A DNA stretch of 64,000 nt from Craurococcus roseus (lineage in GTDB: Bacteria; Pseudomonadota; Alphaproteobacteria; Acetobacterales; Acetobacteraceae): NCBI RefSeq assembly GCF_039523795.1, contig NZ_BAAAFZ010000055.1, forward strand, positions 62,001 through 126,000, written 5' to 3'. Positions 8,714 through 17,508 of the stretch are shown piece after piece (the first letter of the stretch is position 1; each line of letters opens with the position of its first letter). Both the position numbers and the translations under genes were made by a program. The notes beneath the pieces are model-generated. The model saw only the letters and a program-made list of their open reading frames with translations, was not told the origin of the DNA and ran no database searches.

Positions 8714-9091
8714 GCTCGGTGCCTTTCGCTGCGCGGGCCGGGTAGGCTGCGGCGGAGGCAAGCGCAAGCGCAAGCCCGTCCGGCTTTCGACGCCGAGGAG
8801 CCGAGCGGCAGCACACGGTGGAACCTTGCACGACTTGGCGACGCGACGCGCGCAGGCCCACCGCGACGTCGACCTGCGCGGCCGGACTGGGGCGCCGCGT
8901 GGCGGGTGGCCAACAAAGGCGGTGGCTTGGACCAACCGTGCGGCCCTGGTCGAAGCGCGGGATGTCTCGCCCAGTGCCGCTTTCGGCCACGGGGCGCGGC
9001 CACGTTCCCGGCGACGCTCGGGAAATGGCGGGTGTCGTCGCCAGGGTTCCCGCCGGACCGCCGCGGCGGTCGGCCTCCGCTCTCGCTTGCT
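8714..9091. other. intergenic, no gene seen
   Basis: These 378 bases lie upstream of the acidic protein and downstream of the flavin monooxygenase gene, both on the minus strand. The open frames here are Arg/Pro-rich extensions of neighbouring frames with no family similarity that I can see. No hairpin terminator or RNA gene was recognised. Confidence 0.5.
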
Positions 9092-10426
9092 CTAAGGGCG
9101 AGGCGGGAAGAACCGGTTGGCCGGCCGCGGCAGGCCGAGGTTCTCGCGCAGCGTGGCGCCCTCGTACTCGCGCCGGAACAGCCCCCGCCGCTGCAACTCA
9201 GGCACCACGTGGTCGACGAACTCCTCCAAGCCTCCGGGCAGGTAGGGGAACATGACGTTGAAGCCGTCGCAGGCGTCCGTCGCGAGCCACTCCTCCATCG
9301 CGTCGGCGATCGAGGCCGGCGTGCCCACCATCGCCAAGCCCGCGTAGCCGCCCAGTCGTTGGGCGAGTTGGCGCACGGTGAGGTTCTCGCGCCGCGCCAG
9401 CGCGATCGCCCGCTCCCGGCCGCTCTTGCTGGATTCGGTTTCCGGGATCTCCGGCAACGGCCCGTCCGGGTCGAAGCGCGAGGCGTCCACGCCGAGCGCG
9501 ACCGAGAGCGACGCGACGGCGCTGTCGTAGTGGACCAGGCTGTCGAGGAGCGCCCGCTTCTCGCGCGCTCCGGCGAGCGTCTCGCCCACCACGACGAAGC
9601 AGCCGGGCAGGATCTTGAGGCTGTCGCGGTCGCGCCCGAGCCGGTCCATGCGGCCCTTCACGTCGGCGTAGAAGCGCTGGCCGTCCGCGAGCGTGGAAGG
9701 GGCGGAGAAAACCGCTTCCGCCGTCTCGGCCGCGATCTGCCGGCCCGCTTCCGACGAGCCGGCCTGCACGACCACGGGCCAGCCCTGGACCGGGCGGGCG
9801 ATGTTGAGCGGACCGCGCACGGACAGCTCCGGCCCTTTGTGGTTCAGGACGTGCAAGCGGTCCGGGTCGAAGAAGACGCCGCTCCCGGCATCCCGGACGA
9901 AGGCGTCGTCCGCCCAACTGTCCCAAAGGCCGGTCACCACGTCGAAGAACTCGCGCGCGCGCTTGTAGCGCTCGCCGTGCGCCATGTGCTCGTCATGGCC
10001 GAAGTTCAGCGCCGCGTCCGGGTTGGCGGTGGTGACGAGGTTCCAACCAGCACGGCCGCCGCTGATGTGGTCCAGCGACGCGAACTTGCGGGCGACGTGG
10101 TAGGGTTCGTTGTAGGTGGTCGAGGCCGTTGCGATCAGCCCGAGGCGCTCCGTCACCGTGGAGAGCGCCGAAAGCAGGGTCAACGGCTCGAAGGAGGTGA
10201 CGGTGTGGCTGCGCTTCAGCGCCTCCGTCGGCATGTTCAGCACCGCCATGTGGTCGGCGAGGAACAGCGCGTCGAACTTCCCGCGCTCCAGCGTCCGGGC
10301 GAAATGCTTGTAGGCGGCGAAGTTGAAGTTGGCGTCCGGCCAAGCGCCGGGATAGCGCCAAGCGCCGGTGTGGATGCTCACGGGGCGCATGAAGGCGCCG
10401 AGCCGCAGTCGCCGTGGTGCCGTCAT
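9092..10426 (-). CDS. LLM-class flavin-dependent monooxygenase (NtaA/SnaA/DszA family)
   Basis: A 444-residue member of the luciferase-like superfamily, group NtaA/SnaA/SoxA/DszA. Landmarks are LGAFMRPVSIHTGAWRYP at the start, FDALFLADHMAVLNMP, SGGRAGWNLVTT, the FMN-binding VVVQAGSSEAGRQIAAETAE near the middle and FVDHVVPELQRRG near the end. These enzymes use reduced FMN from a separate flavin reductase to oxidise chelators, organosulfur compounds or heteroaromatics. A flavin reductase-like gene exists at 49857-50498, but it is far away. I chose ATG 10426 because the family start (x-LGAFMRP) follows directly; longer forms read into non-coding sequence. It is a single gene. Confidence 0.92.
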   Translation of the reverse strand: MTAPRRLRLGAFMRPVSIHTGAWRYPGAWPDANFNFAAYKHFARTLERGKFDALFLADHMAVLNMPTEALKRSHTVTSFEPLTLLSALSTVTERLGLIATASTTYNEPYHVARKFASLDHISGGRAGWNLVTTANPDAALNFGHDEHMAHGERYKRAREFFDVVTGLWDSWADDAFVRDAGSGVFFDPDRLHVLNHKGPELSVRGPLNIARPVQGWPVVVQAGSSEAGRQIAAETAEAVFSAPSTLADGQRFYADVKGRMDRLGRDRDSLKILPGCFVVVGETLAGAREKRALLDSLVHYDSAVASLSVALGVDASRFDPDGPLPEIPETESSKSGRERAIALARRENLTVRQLAQRLGGYAGLAMVGTPASIADAMEEWLATDACDGFNVMFPYLPGGLEEFVDHVVPELQRRGLFRREYEGATLRENLGLPRPANRFFPPRP

Positions 10427-10785
10427 CGCCCGTTCCCCGCCGCTGTCCGCCCGTGCCTGGCAGATGGTCGCGCGCTGCGGGGATGGAAGCCGGGCGCCGC
10501 ACCTAGTCCCCCTCCAGCCGGCGCGAGCGTCCAGATGCGCAGGGAGGGGGGTCCCGCCCCCCAACGATGGGGCGGCACAGCCCACCCTCGGCGTCGGTCC
10601 GGTTAGGGCGCGGGCGCCATCGACCCGACGAGCCCAGCGGGGGGCTTGGTGGCCAGGAGCCCGGACGACCTTGGCCGCTCGGCGTCGTGAGCGACGGCGC
10701 TCACCTGCCGCACCGGCCCCTTCGTGTCGGCAGGCATCACAAAGCCCGTCCCACTGCGGGCGCCTGCGCTTCGGGGCGCGGCTCG
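10427..10785. other. intergenic, no gene seen
   Basis: These 359 bases separate the flavin monooxygenase and CBS-domain genes, which share the minus strand. The frames that cross it are low-complexity Arg/Pro/Ala. I see no RNA gene or clear terminator; the promoter of the monooxygenase should lie near 10430-10500. Confidence 0.5.
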
Positions 10786-11478
10786 TCAGCTTTCGAGCAG
10801 CGTCCGGAGTTGCTGGGTGTTGTCCGTCACCTTGCCCACTCCGGGCACGTTCTCGGCCAGGACGCGGAGCGCGCGCTGGACCGAGGCGGAGCGGCTGAAC
10901 CCGTAGAACTCCACCTCGCCCCCGCGCACATCCACGGTGACGTGGAGGGTGTCGGCCCAGGACTCCCTTTGCATCGCCGCCAGGATGGCGGCGCGGATGC
11001 GCTCGTCCGACACCTCGCCTTCCGGCGGCTGGTCCGCCACGAGGGCGCGGAGGAGGTCGGTGCGGGTGACCATGCCGAGCAGGCGCCCCTGCTCCGCCAC
11101 CACGACGCGGCGGATGCCGTGCTGCTCCATGAGGTGGGCGATGTGGTTGGCGGTGGCGTCGGGCGCGACCGTCACCACCACGTCGGTCATCACCTCGCGC
11201 GCGGTGGCGCCGTGGCTTCGGGCGTAGCGTTCGGCCCTGGCGTTCGGCCGATCGGTCAAGCGGGCGAGCCAACCCGCGGGCCGCTCGTCCTCATCGGCCA
11301 AGCGCCGGATCAGGTCGCGCTCGGTGACGATGCCGAGCAGGGTGCCGGAGGTGTCCGTGATCGGCACCGCCGAGACGCCGCGGTCGGTGAACAGGCGGAC
11401 GAGCGCCATCACGGGCGTTTCGGGCGGCGAGGTCACGACTTCGGCGGTCATCAGGTCGCGGGCGCTGAGGGCGGTCAT
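10786..11478 (-). CDS. CBS-domain protein with C-terminal BON domain
   Basis: A 230-residue soluble protein. Two CBS motifs form a Bateman module: ARDLMTAEVVTSPPETPV to about residue 55, and AREVMTDVVVTVAPDATAN with MEQHGIRRVVVAEQGRLLG to about residue 140. These usually bind adenine nucleotides and act as energy sensors. Residues from about 160 to the end, with LHVTVDVRGGEVEFYGFSR and LAENVPGVGKVTDN, form a BON domain, found in periplasmic or membrane-associated proteins. There is no signal peptide, so this is cytosolic. The ATG at 11478 follows GGGAGGA. The role is probably regulatory in stress or energy limitation; the partner is unknown. Confidence 0.9.
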   Translation of the reverse strand: MTALSARDLMTAEVVTSPPETPVMALVRLFTDRGVSAVPITDTSGTLLGIVTERDLIRRLADEDERPAGWLARLTDRPNARAERYARSHGATAREVMTDVVVTVAPDATANHIAHLMEQHGIRRVVVAEQGRLLGMVTRTDLLRALVADQPPEGEVSDERIRAAILAAMQRESWADTLHVTVDVRGGEVEFYGFSRSASVQRALRVLAENVPGVGKVTDNTQQLRTLLES

Positions 11479-11697
11479 GGCGGTTCCTCCCTGGCTTGAT
11501 GCGGCATCATGCGCCCAGGACGGCGGGTGCCGCCACCTCGGAGCCGGCCCGGCGAACCGGCCGTGATCCTCGGTGACTGCCCGGCGTCGGGCGCTTCGCC
11601 GGATTGGCCTGCGCCCTTGGACGGCTGCCAAGGTCTGCCTCGAAGGGAAAACCGAGCCGCCCTCGTCGGACCGGCCGCCCACAGCGGGGGTACGCCG

Positions 11698-12834
11698 CTA
11701 CGCCGCTTCGTGCTCGGCGACGAGGAAAGGGCTTGCCGCTCGCATGTCCGGCTCCACCCCGATGCCCGGCGCGTGGGTGAGGACGAAGGCCCCTTCGACC
11801 AAGTCCGGGAACGGTTGTGCCAGGGAGGCGCGCAGCGGGTTGGGGTTGCTGTCGACCTCCAGCAGGCCTTGACCGCCCACGGCGGACAGCAGGTGGGCGG
11901 ACGCCATCAGGCCGATCCCGCCGCTCAGCCAGTGCGGGCAGTACCGCTTGCCCGCCTCGACGGCCGCTTGGCCGACGGCGAAGCAGCCGGACACGCCGCC
12001 CCACTTGCCGATGTCGGGCTGCACCACGCCGAGCCAAGGATCGGAGGCGGCGCGCAGGAGGTCCTGGCCGCGCAGGTTCTCGCCGGCGGCCAACGGGGCG
12101 GCGTAGGCCTCCGCGAGGGCGCGCCATTCCGCCTCCGGACGGTCGGCGGCGATGGGCTCCTCGACCCATCCGAGCGGGAGTTCGTTCAGCCGCAGCGCCA
12201 TCCGCCGCGCTTCCTCGGCGGTCCAGCCCTGGTTGGCGTCCACGAGCAGCGCCTCGTCTCCGCGCAAGCCTGAGGCGATGCGGCGGAGGTTGGAGAAATC
12301 CACCTCCTCCCCGAAGCCGATCTTCTGCTTGAAGCGCCGGTGCCCTTCGGCGCGGGCGCGCTCGGCCGTTTCCGGCCCGTTCCCGGGATTGAGGCCGCTG
12401 GCGTAGACCGGCACATCGCGGACCTCGCCCCCGAGCAGGCGCGCCAGCGGCAGGCCGGCCCGGCGGGCCTTCAAGTCCCAAAGCGCGGCGTCCAGCCCGG
12501 CCAGCGGGGCGGCGAAGGCGCCGGCGTCGCCGCTTTGCAGAGCCCAGGCGTGGGTGCGCATGGCCAGCTCCCGCCACAAGGCGACCGGGTCGTCCACGGT
12601 CCGTCCGAGCGCCATCGGAGCGATCGTCCGGTGCAGCACGAGGCCGCGGTGCTCTGCGCCGTAGCTCGGGAAGTTGCACCACACCTCGCCCCAGCCGTGC
12701 GCGCCATCCGCGTCCTCGACCCGGACCAGGACGGAAACCCGGTCGCGGATGGTGAAGAACGAGGTGACCACCGGCTCGGCGATGGGAGCACGGAGGACGA
12801 AGGCCCCGATGCGCGCGATGGTGAAGCCGCTCAT
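11698..12834 (-). CDS. mandelate racemase/muconate lactonizing enzyme (enolase superfamily)
   Basis: A 378-residue enolase-superfamily enzyme. The N-terminal capping domain runs to about residue 125. The barrel shows the general base KxK in RFKQKIGFG, and the metal ligands in VDANQG, WVEEPIA and AAGENLRG. The second-half acid/base region QPDIGKWGGVS follows, then CPHWLSGGIGL. This is the MR/MLE subgroup pattern (Asp, Glu, Glu with KxK). It abstracts the proton alpha to a carboxylate; acid-sugar dehydration, epimerisation or cycloisomerisation are all possible. The ATG at 12834 is behind degraded sequence with a possible gene remnant, so the original operon partner may have been lost. Confidence 0.9.
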   Translation of the reverse strand: MSGFTIARIGAFVLRAPIAEPVVTSFFTIRDRVSVLVRVEDADGAHGWGEVWCNFPSYGAEHRGLVLHRTIAPMALGRTVDDPVALWRELAMRTHAWALQSGDAGAFAAPLAGLDAALWDLKARRAGLPLARLLGGEVRDVPVYASGLNPGNGPETAERARAEGHRRFKQKIGFGEEVDFSNLRRIASGLRGDEALLVDANQGWTAEEARRMALRLNELPLGWVEEPIAADRPEAEWRALAEAYAAPLAAGENLRGQDLLRAASDPWLGVVQPDIGKWGGVSGCFAVGQAAVEAGKRYCPHWLSGGIGLMASAHLLSAVGGQGLLEVDSNPNPLRASLAQPFPDLVEGAFVLTHAPGIGVEPDMRAASPFLVAEHEAA

Positions 12835-12876
12835 GCCGATTCCTGCCGCCTAAAGAGGCCCACGGCCCGCGCCGTC

Positions 12877-13060
12877 TCAGGCGTGCGGCGCCGTAGGGAC
12901 GTCCTGGCCGAAATAGGCCCGTTCGAGCCGGCGCGCCAAGCCGGGCTCTCCGGCCCGCGCCGCCAGCACCATCCGGTCCTGCGCCAGCGCGCGCGCACGG
13001 CCGGGCGCCGCGAACGCCTCCTCGATCGGCCGCTCCACCAAAGCCGGTGGCCATGCATCA
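12877..13060 (-). pseudogene. possible C-terminal gene remnant, family unknown
   Basis: A minus-strand frame ending at 12877 encodes about 55 residues with coding-like composition, including LVERPIEEAFAAPGRARALA and RRLERAYFGQDVPTAPHA. Upstream of about 13060 the frame turns into sequence with no coding character. The end lies 42 bases before the racemase start, in the right place for an upstream operon member. I do not recognise the family. It may be the tail of a deleted gene, or a small gene whose start I cannot place. Confidence 0.3.
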
Positions 13061-13142
13061 GAACCGCCATGATGTCTGGGTTTGTCGTGGCAGAGCATCT
13101 CCCGGCACGGCGAAGGCCAGGGTTCAATCCCGCTGTCGCCTG

Positions 13143-13350
13143 TCATCCTTCCAAGCACTTGGCCGGAACATCCCCTGGCGGCGCGGGACGGACAAAGACC
13201 GGATCGGATCGTTCGCCCTGGCAGTCGGGCAGGCGTCCCCGCACCCCCGATCCGCACCGCCGCCCCGCGGCCTTCTTGCTGCCTGGCGTGAAGGGCACGA
13301 CGACGCGCAACGGTTGATAGGAGGCCGGGACCGGCCTCCCCAGGCGGCCG
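13143..13350 (-). pseudogene. possible N-terminal fragment of a Bug/TctC-like binding protein
   Basis: A minus-strand frame encodes ASYQPLRVVVPFTPGSKKAA, which resembles the first strand of mature Bug-family proteins (compare RAVSIVVPIPAGGGTD in the complete gene at 5182-6171). After the Pro-Gly-Ser the similarity ends, and neither the ligand loops nor the rest of the protein follow. No clean signal peptide precedes it. If real, this is a relic of a lost transport gene. The match is short and could be chance. Confidence 0.25.
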
Positions 13351-13863
13351 CGGTCCCCGGGGCGACCGCGCGGTCCGGGCCGCGGATCGGACCGGACCGC
13401 GCGGCGCCGCCGGGAAGTAAGCGTCACCGCACGCAGATGCTGCGCACGCGCGCGGAGTCCCGCCATTTGTAGCTCTCGGCTGAAGTTCCCACGACGGCGC
13501 GCCTTTCCCGACGGCGAGCCTGCCGGTCGTTCCTCCCCGTCCCAGGGGGGCTCCGCCGCGGACCTGATATGTAATTGGTCACGCGGTCACCGCCGGCTCG
13601 GCCGGCTGTGGACCCTCCTCTCCCGTGCCGGCCGAGCCGTGCCTCGCCGGGGCCGGACAGCAAGCCAAGCGGGATCAGGCGCTCATGCGGCGGTCCCCGA
13701 GTCACGATCTGGACAACCGCGGCGGCACGCGGTGGATTCCGGTCCAGGGCGCGGACATGGTGCCGCCGCGCGCCTCTTGGAACCGCCGAGCCGCGGCCGG
13801 CCATGCGCAGCGACCCGTGCAGAATGGCCTGGGAACGAGTTGGCGGAGGCTTGGTCAGGTCCT

Positions 13864-15081
13864 GTGAAAACACCATCCGAAACGCTGCCGCTGGCCTGCG
13901 TCATGGGCGACATGGACCTCGTCCGGCCGCTCGGCCTCGCGGGGATCGCCTGCGCCGTCGTAGCCGCCCCCGGAAGCCCGCCTGTCCATTCCCGCTTCAC
14001 CCGGACGGCCATCCCGTGGAAGGACTTCTGGGAGGGCGGCGAGGAACTCGTGGAGGCGCTGGTGCGGTTCGGATCGGCGCAGCCGGAGCCGCCGGTCCTG
14101 TACTTCCAAGAGGACTCGCAGCTCCTGCTCGTCTCCCGGCAGCGGGAACGCTTGGCGCGTGCCTTCCGCTTCGTGGTCGCCGATCCGGAGCTGGTGGAGG
14201 ATTTCGTGGACAAGGGCCGCTTCCAAGCGCTGGCTGAACGCCACGGCTTGCCCGTTCCCGCGACGCGCCGCGTCCATCCGGCGGCGGGCGGACGGCCGGC
14301 GGATTTCGGGTTGCGCTTCCCGGTGGTCGTCAAGCCGCTCACGCGGGACCGCCGCTGGTCAGCGATCGGCGGCGCCGGCAAGGCTGTGCGCGCGGAAACG
14401 CCGGAAGCGTTGCGCGACCTGTGGCCGCGCTTGTCCGCGGCGGGCGCGGAACTCCTGGTCCAAGAGCTCATCCCCGGCCCCGAGACGCGCATGGAGAGCT
14501 ACCACGTCTACGTGGACGAGCGGGGCGGCGTCGCCGGCGAGTTCACCGGGCGGAAGGTGCGGACGCTCCCGCCGTCGCTGGGCCACAGCACCGCGCTGGA
14601 ACTCTCCGAAGCGCCGGACGTCGCCGTGTTGGGCCGGGCCCTGGTGCGGAAGTTGGGCCTGCGCGGGGTGGCGAAACTCGATTTCAAGCGCGCCCCGGAC
14701 GGCACGCTGCATCTCCTCGAGATCAACCCCCGTTTCAACCTGTGGCACCACCTGGGCGCGGTCGCGGGCGTGAACCTGCCCGCCCTCGTCCACGCCGACA
14801 TGTGCGGATCGCCGCGCCCCGCCGTTTCTCCCGCGCGGGCCGGGGCGACGTGGTGCCGACCGCTGGACGATTGGCGCGCCGCCAGGGCGGCGGGCGTGCC
14901 GGTTTCGGAGTGGCTGCCCTGGATGCTGCGCTGCGACGCGAACGCGTCCCTGGATTGGCGCGACCCGATGCCTTGCCTCAACGGAGAGGTGTACCAACGC
15001 GCCCGGCGCCTGAGCGGGGGATGGCTGCGCCGCTTGCGGCCCCGCGCGCCGGAAACGGCCCCGCGCGACGCCGGGGCTTGA
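13864..15081 (+). CDS. ATP-grasp carboxylate-amine ligase-like protein
   Basis: A 405-residue ATP-grasp enzyme. The N-terminal pre-ATP-grasp region (PLACVMGDMDLVRPLGLAG) is followed by FPVVVKPLTRDRRW (ATP lysine), LVQELIPGPETRMESYHVYV, and the metal-binding LEINPRFNLWHHLG with Glu-x-Asn. The family joins a carboxylate to an amine through an acyl phosphate; D-aspartate ligase-like and carboxylate-amine ligases are the closest by pattern. I chose GTG 13864 because conserved sequence starts directly after it; an in-frame ATG at 13639 gives only Arg-rich sequence. The ribosome site is weak (GGAGG 14 bases upstream). The phosphoesterase gene follows after 15 bases, so the two form an operon, probably for a surface or small-peptide modification. 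Confidence 0.85.
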   Translation: MKTPSETLPLACVMGDMDLVRPLGLAGIACAVVAAPGSPPVHSRFTRTAIPWKDFWEGGEELVEALVRFGSAQPEPPVLYFQEDSQLLLVSRQRERLARAFRFVVADPELVEDFVDKGRFQALAERHGLPVPATRRVHPAAGGRPADFGLRFPVVVKPLTRDRRWSAIGGAGKAVRAETPEALRDLWPRLSAAGAELLVQELIPGPETRMESYHVYVDERGGVAGEFTGRKVRTLPPSLGHSTALELSEAPDVAVLGRALVRKLGLRGVAKLDFKRAPDGTLHLLEINPRFNLWHHLGAVAGVNLPALVHADMCGSPRPAVSPARAGATWCRPLDDWRAARAAGVPVSEWLPWMLRCDANASLDWRDPMPCLNGEVYQRARRLSGGWLRRLRPRAPETAPRDAGA

Positions 15082-15096
15082 GGCAGGGCGGCCGCG

Positions 15097-15921
15097 GTGA
15101 GGCTTGCGATCGTTTCGGACATCCACGCCAACCTGGAAGCGCTGCGCGCCACGCTGGAGAGCGTCTCCGCGGACGGCGTGGACAGGCTGCTGTGCCTAGG
15201 CGACATCGTCGGCTACCACGCCGATCCCGAAGAATGCGTCGCGTTGCTTCGCCGCTGCGACCCGATCTGCGTCGCCGGCAACCACGACCGGGCCGTCGCC
15301 GGGCGCATCACCACCGAAGGATTCAGCGCCGACGCCGCCCGGGGCGTCGCCTGGACGCGGAAGCGGCTGAGCGCCGGCGCCGTCCGCTTCCTGGCAGAGA
15401 TGCCGCTCCAGGCCTGCGTGGAAGGCGCCGTCGTCGCGGTGCACGGCGCGCTGCTCCCCGAGGGCGGTTGCGAGATGACGAGGCTCGACACCTGCGAGCG
15501 CCGGCTGCGGGCCTTCGAAGCGCTCGCCGCGCACCCGTCGGGGGCGCGCGTGTGCGCCTTCGGGCACACGCACCGGCTCGGCGTCTATGAACTACGAAAC
15601 GGCGTCTTTCGGAGCCGCGCGGAGGACGAGGTCGCCCTCCGGGACGACGCTCTCTACCTCATCAACCCCGGCACGGTCGGGCAGCCGAGGACCGAAGAGC
15701 GCCGCGCCACCTACGTCGTCCTGGACACCGCGCGCTGCACGGCGGCGGTCAAGCGCGTGGAGTACGACGTCTCGCCGGCGCTGGAAAAGGCGCGGAAGGC
15801 CGGGCTGCTGCCTCCCCGTTCCTCGCCGATCCGGGCGGTGACGGGTCGGGCGCTGCGGCGCCTCGGCCTTTACGGCCCGGTGAAGCGGTTTGTGCGTTCC
15901 GTGCGGCGGGGGACGGCCTGA
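15097..15921 (+). CDS. calcineurin-like metallophosphoesterase (YfcE-type)
   Basis: A 274-residue single-domain phosphoesterase with every metal motif of the family: SDIHANLEAL (Asp-x-His), CLGDIVGYHADP (Gly-Asp), VAGNHDRAV (Gly-Asn-His-Asp), VAVHGALLP and FGHTHRLG (Gly-His-x-His), then INPGTVGQPR. It hydrolyses a phosphomono- or diester with two metal ions. It is somewhat longer than the small YfcE/MJ0936 proteins because of a C-terminal basic tail. The start is GTG at 15097, matching the family N-terminus MRLAIVSDIH. It is the second gene of the ATP-grasp operon and convergent with the FemAB-like gene 26 bases away. Confidence 0.92.
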   Translation: MRLAIVSDIHANLEALRATLESVSADGVDRLLCLGDIVGYHADPEECVALLRRCDPICVAGNHDRAVAGRITTEGFSADAARGVAWTRKRLSAGAVRFLAEMPLQACVEGAVVAVHGALLPEGGCEMTRLDTCERRLRAFEALAAHPSGARVCAFGHTHRLGVYELRNGVFRSRAEDEVALRDDALYLINPGTVGQPRTEERRATYVVLDTARCTAAVKRVEYDVSPALEKARKAGLLPPRSSPIRAVTGRALRRLGLYGPVKRFVRSVRRGTA

Positions 15922-15947
15922 ACCGCTCCCGGGCGCCGGGCCGCGGC

Positions 15948-17138
15948 CTACCTGTGGCTCCGCTCCCATTCGAGGCGGAAGAGCAACTCGTCGGCTCGCC
16001 GCCTGCCCCACGCGACGGGCACACGGCGTGCGACGGCCTCGGCCGCGTGCCACAGCCTGCGGCCCCAGAGCTGGAGCGAGGGCGCGCCGACGAAGCCCGA
16101 CGCGACGGCGGACGCGGCGTTGGCGAACCTGTCCTTGTAGCCGTCGTCGCCGGCCCCGAGTTCGATCGCGCGGAGGTCCGCCGCGGCCGCGCCGCGTATC
16201 ATCTCCAGCAGCAGGATCCGACCGGGCGCGAGCTTCGCGTGGGTCTCGTCATAAGCCGGGAACCAGTAGTGCAGGACCGTGGAGGAGCGCATGCCCATGT
16301 GGGCCGCGACCATCCTGTCCCCGGCCCACAGCGTCGACAGCACGCCCGCGAAGCCCGCCCCTTGCGCGGCGTGGACCCGCTCCAGCAGTTCCACCGTCCA
16401 ACGGTGTGAAAACACGTCCAGGGCGCCGCCCCAGCGGTCCCGCTGGTATTGCCCGCGCTTCCAGTCGATCAAGCGGTGGAGGGACCGCGGGTCCGGGTCG
16501 TGCATGACGAACCGCAGCGGCCCGAGCTGCCGCTCGAGGCGCCGGGCGTGCGACATGGTTTGGGTGACGACGTTGCGCCCGGCCGCGCGGCGCTCCTGGG
16601 CGTAGGCGTCGAAGCCGCCGTCCAGGCGGATCGCGGGCGAGTCGACGACCTTGCGATGGAACGGGGCGAAGGGGGATTGGTCCGCCCGCATCCGCGTGAA
16701 CTCGTACACCGCGAGCCCGGTGGCCCGGACGAGGGCGCGCGCGTCGAAGTCCCAGCCCGGCGCGGCGATGACGGCCTGGCAATCGGAAAGGCCTCCCGCC
16801 ACCGGCCGGCCCGAGCGCCGGCGACGCTGGAAGGGGAAGAAGCCGCGCAGTTCCCCGTGCTCCTCCAGGACTGCCGCCATCACGTCTCGCCGCACGAGGG
16901 CGACGAGTCGCGTGAACTCCGGCCGGAGAAAAGGACTCGCAAGCAGCGGGTCGCCGTTTTGGAAGCGCGTCCATGCGGCGAGCTGGCCCTCGTCCAGCTC
17001 CTCCGGGCGAAGGACGTTCACCCGCACGCGCCGGCTCCGGGGACGGGACGCAACCCGCGCGACGACCATGCGGCGATCGACGCGCGGAAGGGCACGCCGA
17101 ATGCGGCTCGCCCGGCGCGCAACGGACGTGAAAAACAT
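15948..17138 (-). CDS. FemAB/BioF2-like GNAT acyltransferase
   Basis: A protein of up to 396 residues resembling the polysaccharide-associated acetyltransferase family (Acetyltransf_6, FemAB-like). The typical middle part is MSHARRLERQLGPLRFVMHD followed by WKRGQYQRD, and the C-terminal GNAT half has GFAGVLSTLWAGDRMVAAHM, YWFPAYDETHAKLAPGRILL and IELGAGDDGYKDRFA. Such proteins acylate sugars or peptidoglycan-related amines in exopolysaccharide clusters. The start is uncertain: ATG 17138 has no ribosome site, whereas GTG 17027 has CGGAG 7 bases upstream and precedes the conserved LRPEELDEG. Its divergent neighbour is the PIG-L deacetylase. Confidence 0.82.
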   Translation of the reverse strand: MFFTSVARRASRIRRALPRVDRRMVVARVASRPRSRRVRVNVLRPEELDEGQLAAWTRFQNGDPLLASPFLRPEFTRLVALVRRDVMAAVLEEHGELRGFFPFQRRRRSGRPVAGGLSDCQAVIAAPGWDFDARALVRATGLAVYEFTRMRADQSPFAPFHRKVVDSPAIRLDGGFDAYAQERRAAGRNVVTQTMSHARRLERQLGPLRFVMHDPDPRSLHRLIDWKRGQYQRDRWGGALDVFSHRWTVELLERVHAAQGAGFAGVLSTLWAGDRMVAAHMGMRSSTVLHYWFPAYDETHAKLAPGRILLLEMIRGAAAADLRAIELGAGDDGYKDRFANAASAVASGFVGAPSLQLWGRRLWHAAEAVARRVPVAWGRRRADELLFRLEWERSHR

Positions 17139-17508
17139 GAAGTCAGGAAGGCGTCCAACGCGCCGGCGACCCGTCGCATGCAGCGATTGTGCGGGAGGGG
17201 ACGATACGACGGCGAGGCATCACGCGCGACCGAAGCCCACAGTCGTTGCGAAATAGCCAAGGCATCGTGAAAGCACCTCACGATGTAACATCGCCATTGC
17301 GGAGCCCGTGTCGATCCAGATTCAGACCAATCTCACAGGAACCTAGCGCCATCGAAACATTTCTTCTCGCAATTTTGAGCGCTAAAGAATATCGTGAACG
17401 CGTCCGCCTTGTTGTCGTTGAAGTATAGCTTCCAAGCTGAGTCGGTTTCGTTCCTTATTGGTTACTGATTGGGTCAGCACTCCGAGTGGCTTGAGAATAG
17501 GCTTGAAA
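17139..17508. promoter_or_regulatory. divergent intergenic region, A/T-richer, with an 8-bp palindrome
   Basis: From about 17260 to 17530 the sequence is clearly richer in A and T than the rest of the window, as expected for a divergent promoter region or for transferred DNA. It contains a perfect inverted repeat at 17263-17285. No gene or RNA of known type was recognised in it. Confidence 0.5.
17263..17285. promoter_or_regulatory. perfect 8-bp inverted repeat, possible operator
   Basis: CATCGTGA at 17263-17270 and TCACGATG at 17278-17285 are exact reverse complements separated by 7 bases. The site lies between the divergent FemAB-like and PIG-L genes, about 125 bases from the first and 220 from the second. 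It could bind a dimeric regulator or form a small RNA hairpin. No T-run follows, so a terminator is unlikely. Confidence 0.4.

Larger units (their letters stand above)
12835..13863. other. 1-kb region without an intact gene
   Basis: Between the racemase (minus) and the ATP-grasp gene (plus) I find no complete gene. It holds two possible gene remnants on the minus strand and a tRNA-like stretch at 13081-13140. From about 13360 to 13860 both strands have long frames without family similarity. The promoter of the ATP-grasp gene should be near its right edge, where a short A/T-richer patch occurs around 13565-13580. Confidence 0.55.

Noticed and set aside
9092..11272. 726-codon frame extending the flavin monooxygenase to 11272
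   Set aside because: The first 280 codons overlap the CBS-BON gene and the intergenic region and have no coding character.
13424..13876. 150-codon minus frame before the ATP-grasp gene
   Set aside because: No recognisable family, Arg-rich composition and a weak start; probably not a gene.
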